Shown here piece by piece: positions 62,707-64,000 of a stretch of 64,000 nt of DNA. Below the pieces are notes generated by a model. The model was not told where the DNA came from, did not search any database, and saw only the letters and a program-made list of their open reading frames with translations. Position numbers and translations under genes: made by a program. Origin of the DNA: Mesorhizobium sp. SARCC-RB16n. Its GTDB lineage: Bacteria; Pseudomonadota; Alphaproteobacteria; Rhizobiales; Rhizobiaceae. Positions within the stretch are counted from its first letter, which is position 1. Each line of letters opens with the position of its first letter. The stretch covers positions 40,458-104,457 of the forward strand of contig NZ_ML703255.1 of assembly GCF_008520305.1 (NCBI RefSeq), in the 5' to 3' direction.

Positions 62707-62738
62707 GAGACCGGTCTCATTCAATAGATACCGGTCTC
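62707..62738. promoter_or_regulatory. Tandem LacI-type operators
   Basis: GAGACCGGTCTC at 62707-62718 is a perfect palindrome; GATACCGGTCTC at 62727-62738 repeats it with one change. The centres are 20 bases apart, two helical turns, so two dimers could bind on one DNA face. They lie between the divergent LacI gene and the transporter gene. Confidence 0.7.
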
Positions 62739-62843
62739 TTATGCAGGACGAATGCGCAAAGCAGTCAGTCGCTTGGCAGCCGCAAGCTGCGAAGCGTGAG
62801 TCGTCCATGCCAAAAACAACAGACCTCAGAGTGGAGAGAAGAC

Positions 62844-63686
62844 GTGAGCAAATTTGAAATTGTGAAATGGCTGATGTCGCCGGCCCGGGCGGGTGCAGTG
62901 GCTCTTACAATTGCGTGGGTCGGAGCAGCTTTTGTTTCGCAGGCTAATGCGGCGGAAGACAATCCCTATGGTCTTATCGACGCCAAGGTCATCAGCGTGG
63001 GCACGATGGGCGATGCGAAGCCTTACGCCTTTACCCAGTCCGATGGCACTTTCACGGGTTTTGACATTGAACTGTTCCGGAATGTGGCGAGCCGCCTTGG
63101 GTTCAAACCGGATCAGGTGATCTTTACCGGGCAGGAATTTTCCGCCTTGATGCCGTCGGTTGCCAATGGGCGCTTCGACGTCGCGGTCGCGGCGATCGGC
63201 ACGACGGAAGCGCGCAAGAAGACGGTCGATTTTTCGGACGGCTATCTTGCCGGCTACCTGTCGGTCCTGACCGCCGACAAGACGATCACATCGGCTGACG
63301 GGCTCAAGGGCAAGCGTCTTGGCGTCGTGCAGGGCACGCTGCAGGAAATCTATGCTGCGAAGAATTTCGTCGGAACCGATCTGGTCAAATTCCCAGACAA
63401 CAACTCGGCCGTCTCGGCGCTCAACAACGGCACGGTCGACGCTCATTTTCTCGATTACGAGGCGGCCAAGGACTATGGCCAGCGCTATCCGGCCCTGAAG
63501 ATCGCAATCAATATCCCGTCGTTCGATGCGCCGGCCGGCTTCGTTATTCGTAAAGGCAACGACAAGCTGCGCAACGCGCTGAATATCGCCCTGCACGCAG
63601 CCATGCAGGACGGCACCTGGAAGACGCTCTATGAAAAGTGGTTCCCCGGTTCGCCAATGCCTGATCAGTATCTCCCCAAGAAGTGA
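62844..63686 (+). CDS. Polar amino acid-type ABC substrate-binding protein (family 3)
   Basis: A 280-residue SBP_bac_3 protein. GTG 62844 with GGAGAG upstream; the frame is open before but lacks a ribosome site. The Sec signal ends near SQANA-AED. Features: [35 protein letters not shown] (the family signature), [20 protein letters not shown] and [19 protein letters not shown]. It binds an amino acid, opine or related small compound in the periplasm. First gene of the operon. Confidence 0.9.
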   Translation: MSKFEIVKWLMSPARAGAVALTIAWVGAAFVSQANAAEDNPYGLIDAKVISVGTMGDAKPYAFTQSDGTFTGFDIELFRNVASRLGFKPDQVIFTGQEFSALMPSVANGRFDVAVAAIGTTEARKKTVDFSDGYLAGYLSVLTADKTITSADGLKGKRLGVVQGTLQEIYAAKNFVGTDLVKFPDNNSAVSALNNGTVDAHFLDYEAAKDYGQRYPALKIAINIPSFDAPAGFVIRKGNDKLRNALNIALHAAMQDGTWKTLYEKWFPGSPMPDQYLPKK

Positions 63687-63691
63687 CCGCC

Positions 63692-63719
63692 CCAGCCGCC
63701 GGCCCGGGCCGGCGGCTGG
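63692..63719. repeat. 28-bp perfect palindrome between binding-protein and permease genes
   Basis: CCAGCCGCCGGCCC followed directly by its inverse GGGCCGGCGGCTGG. In RNA it forms a very stable hairpin, 3 bases past the binding-protein stop, with no T run. It likely protects the upstream message or lowers read-through to the permease. Confidence 0.7.
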
Positions 63720-63777
63720 CAACCTCGCTGGCCGCACTCCTGGGTTCGTAAGCAAAGCGCAATAAGAAGGGGACCGA

Positions 63778-64000
63778 ATGAACTGGCTTGAAAACCTGCG
63801 TCGCAGTTTTCTCGACTGGCAGGCCATGGCTGACGTGCTGCCGAGCATGATCACCATCGGTTTGAAGAACACCTTGATCCTTGCAGCCGCTTCAACGGTG
63901 CTCGGTGTGGCAATAGGCATGGTCCTGGCGATCATGGGTATTTCGCAATCGCGTTGGCTGCGCATTCCAGCCCGGATCTATACGGATGTCTTCCGCGGGC
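63778..64000 (+). CDS. Amino acid ABC permease, N-terminal part
   Basis: The gene starts at ATG 63778 with AAGGGGA upstream and runs off the window after 74 codons. MNWLENLRRSFLDWQAMADV then LPSMITIGLKNTLILAAAST, with the family's T-I-G-L-K-N-T-L pattern, and IYTDVFRG at the edge. This is the HisM/GlnP-type permease of the polar amino acid family, partner of the preceding binding protein. Confidence 0.88.
   Translation, partial: MNWLENLRRSFLDWQAMADVLPSMITIGLKNTLILAAASTVLGVAIGMVLAIMGISQSRWLRIPARIYTDVFRG

Noticed and set aside
63692-63719. Rho-independent terminator of the binding-protein gene
   Set aside because: Strong stem but no T run follows and the permease gene continues after 58 bases in the same direction.
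1-64000. CRISPR arrays, tRNA or rRNA genes
   Set aside because: No regularly spaced repeats, cloverleaf-like segments or rRNA-conserved stretches were noticed when reading through; a covariance search was not possible.

Overview
The window looks like chromosomal (or large-replicon) DNA of a Mesorhizobium-like member of the Rhizobiales. The evidence is the high GC content, the pqqABCDE order, a RIME-type rhizobial palindromic repeat, the rhizobial pairing of a serine recombinase with a RepB C-terminal-domain protein, and dense transport/catabolism operons with many ATGA/GTGA overlaps. This assignment is inferred from gene style, not from a marker gene. No rRNA, tRNA or CRISPR array was seen.

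Layout. 0-4 kb: end of a sugar-phosphate isomerase-like gene, then a complete PQQ cofactor operon (pqqA-E). 4-8.3 kb: a decayed GGDEF-protein start, an intact AI-2E-family transporter with a long soluble tail, then a patch of gene remnants (HWE histidine kinase, CocE/NonD hydrolase, methyltransferase). 8.3-13 kb: a glycine-zipper lipoprotein, a serine recombinase coupled to a RepB-C protein, two small opposite-strand genes, and IS110 and GntR leftovers. 13-20 kb: a GntR regulator, a shattered Gfo/Idh/MocA gene, then a TRAP transporter-AroE-DapA-like operon ending in a broken dehydroshikimate dehydratase-like gene; together they suggest shikimate/quinate-type uptake and use. 20-30 kb: divergent FAD oxidase and LysR gene, then hydantoinase/oxoprolinase A and B genes translationally coupled to a 2Fe-2S protein and an opine-dehydrogenase-type flavoprotein, facing a DadA-like flavoprotein, followed by an Lrp regulator. 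30-33 kb: a LysR gene and a stachydrine/TMADH-type flavin oxidoreductase; this block is bracketed by a 30-bp direct repeat made from the end of the Lrp gene.

33-51 kb is a long mostly minus-strand catabolic region: a peptide-type ABC transporter (fused ATPases, two permeases, Tat-exported binding protein), two HAD hydrolases, a class III aminotransferase, a FAD oxidase, two aldehyde dehydrogenases, a tartrate/isopropylmalate-type dehydrogenase, a cupin, a hydroxyacid dehydrogenase, an ArgE-like deacylase, and two paralogous GNAT proteins. It fits import of an N-substituted amine or peptide-like compound, removal of the substituent, transamination or oxidation to a semialdehyde, and oxidation to an acid; the substrate is unknown. 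52-58.5 kb: a LacI regulator with clear palindromic operators, divergent from a polyamine-type ABC transporter whose last gene is an MTA/purine-nucleoside phosphorylase homologue. 58.5-61.5 kb: small rhizobial genes and sparse DNA. 61.5-64 kb: a second LacI regulator with tandem operators, divergent from a polar amino acid ABC operon that runs off the window.

Several genes are broken by frameshifts or stops (near 4.3, 7-8.3, 12.4-13, 14-15, 19.8, 51.8-52.2 kb) while their neighbours are intact, which looks like real decay at old insertion and rearrangement points; in a low-quality assembly some could be sequencing errors.
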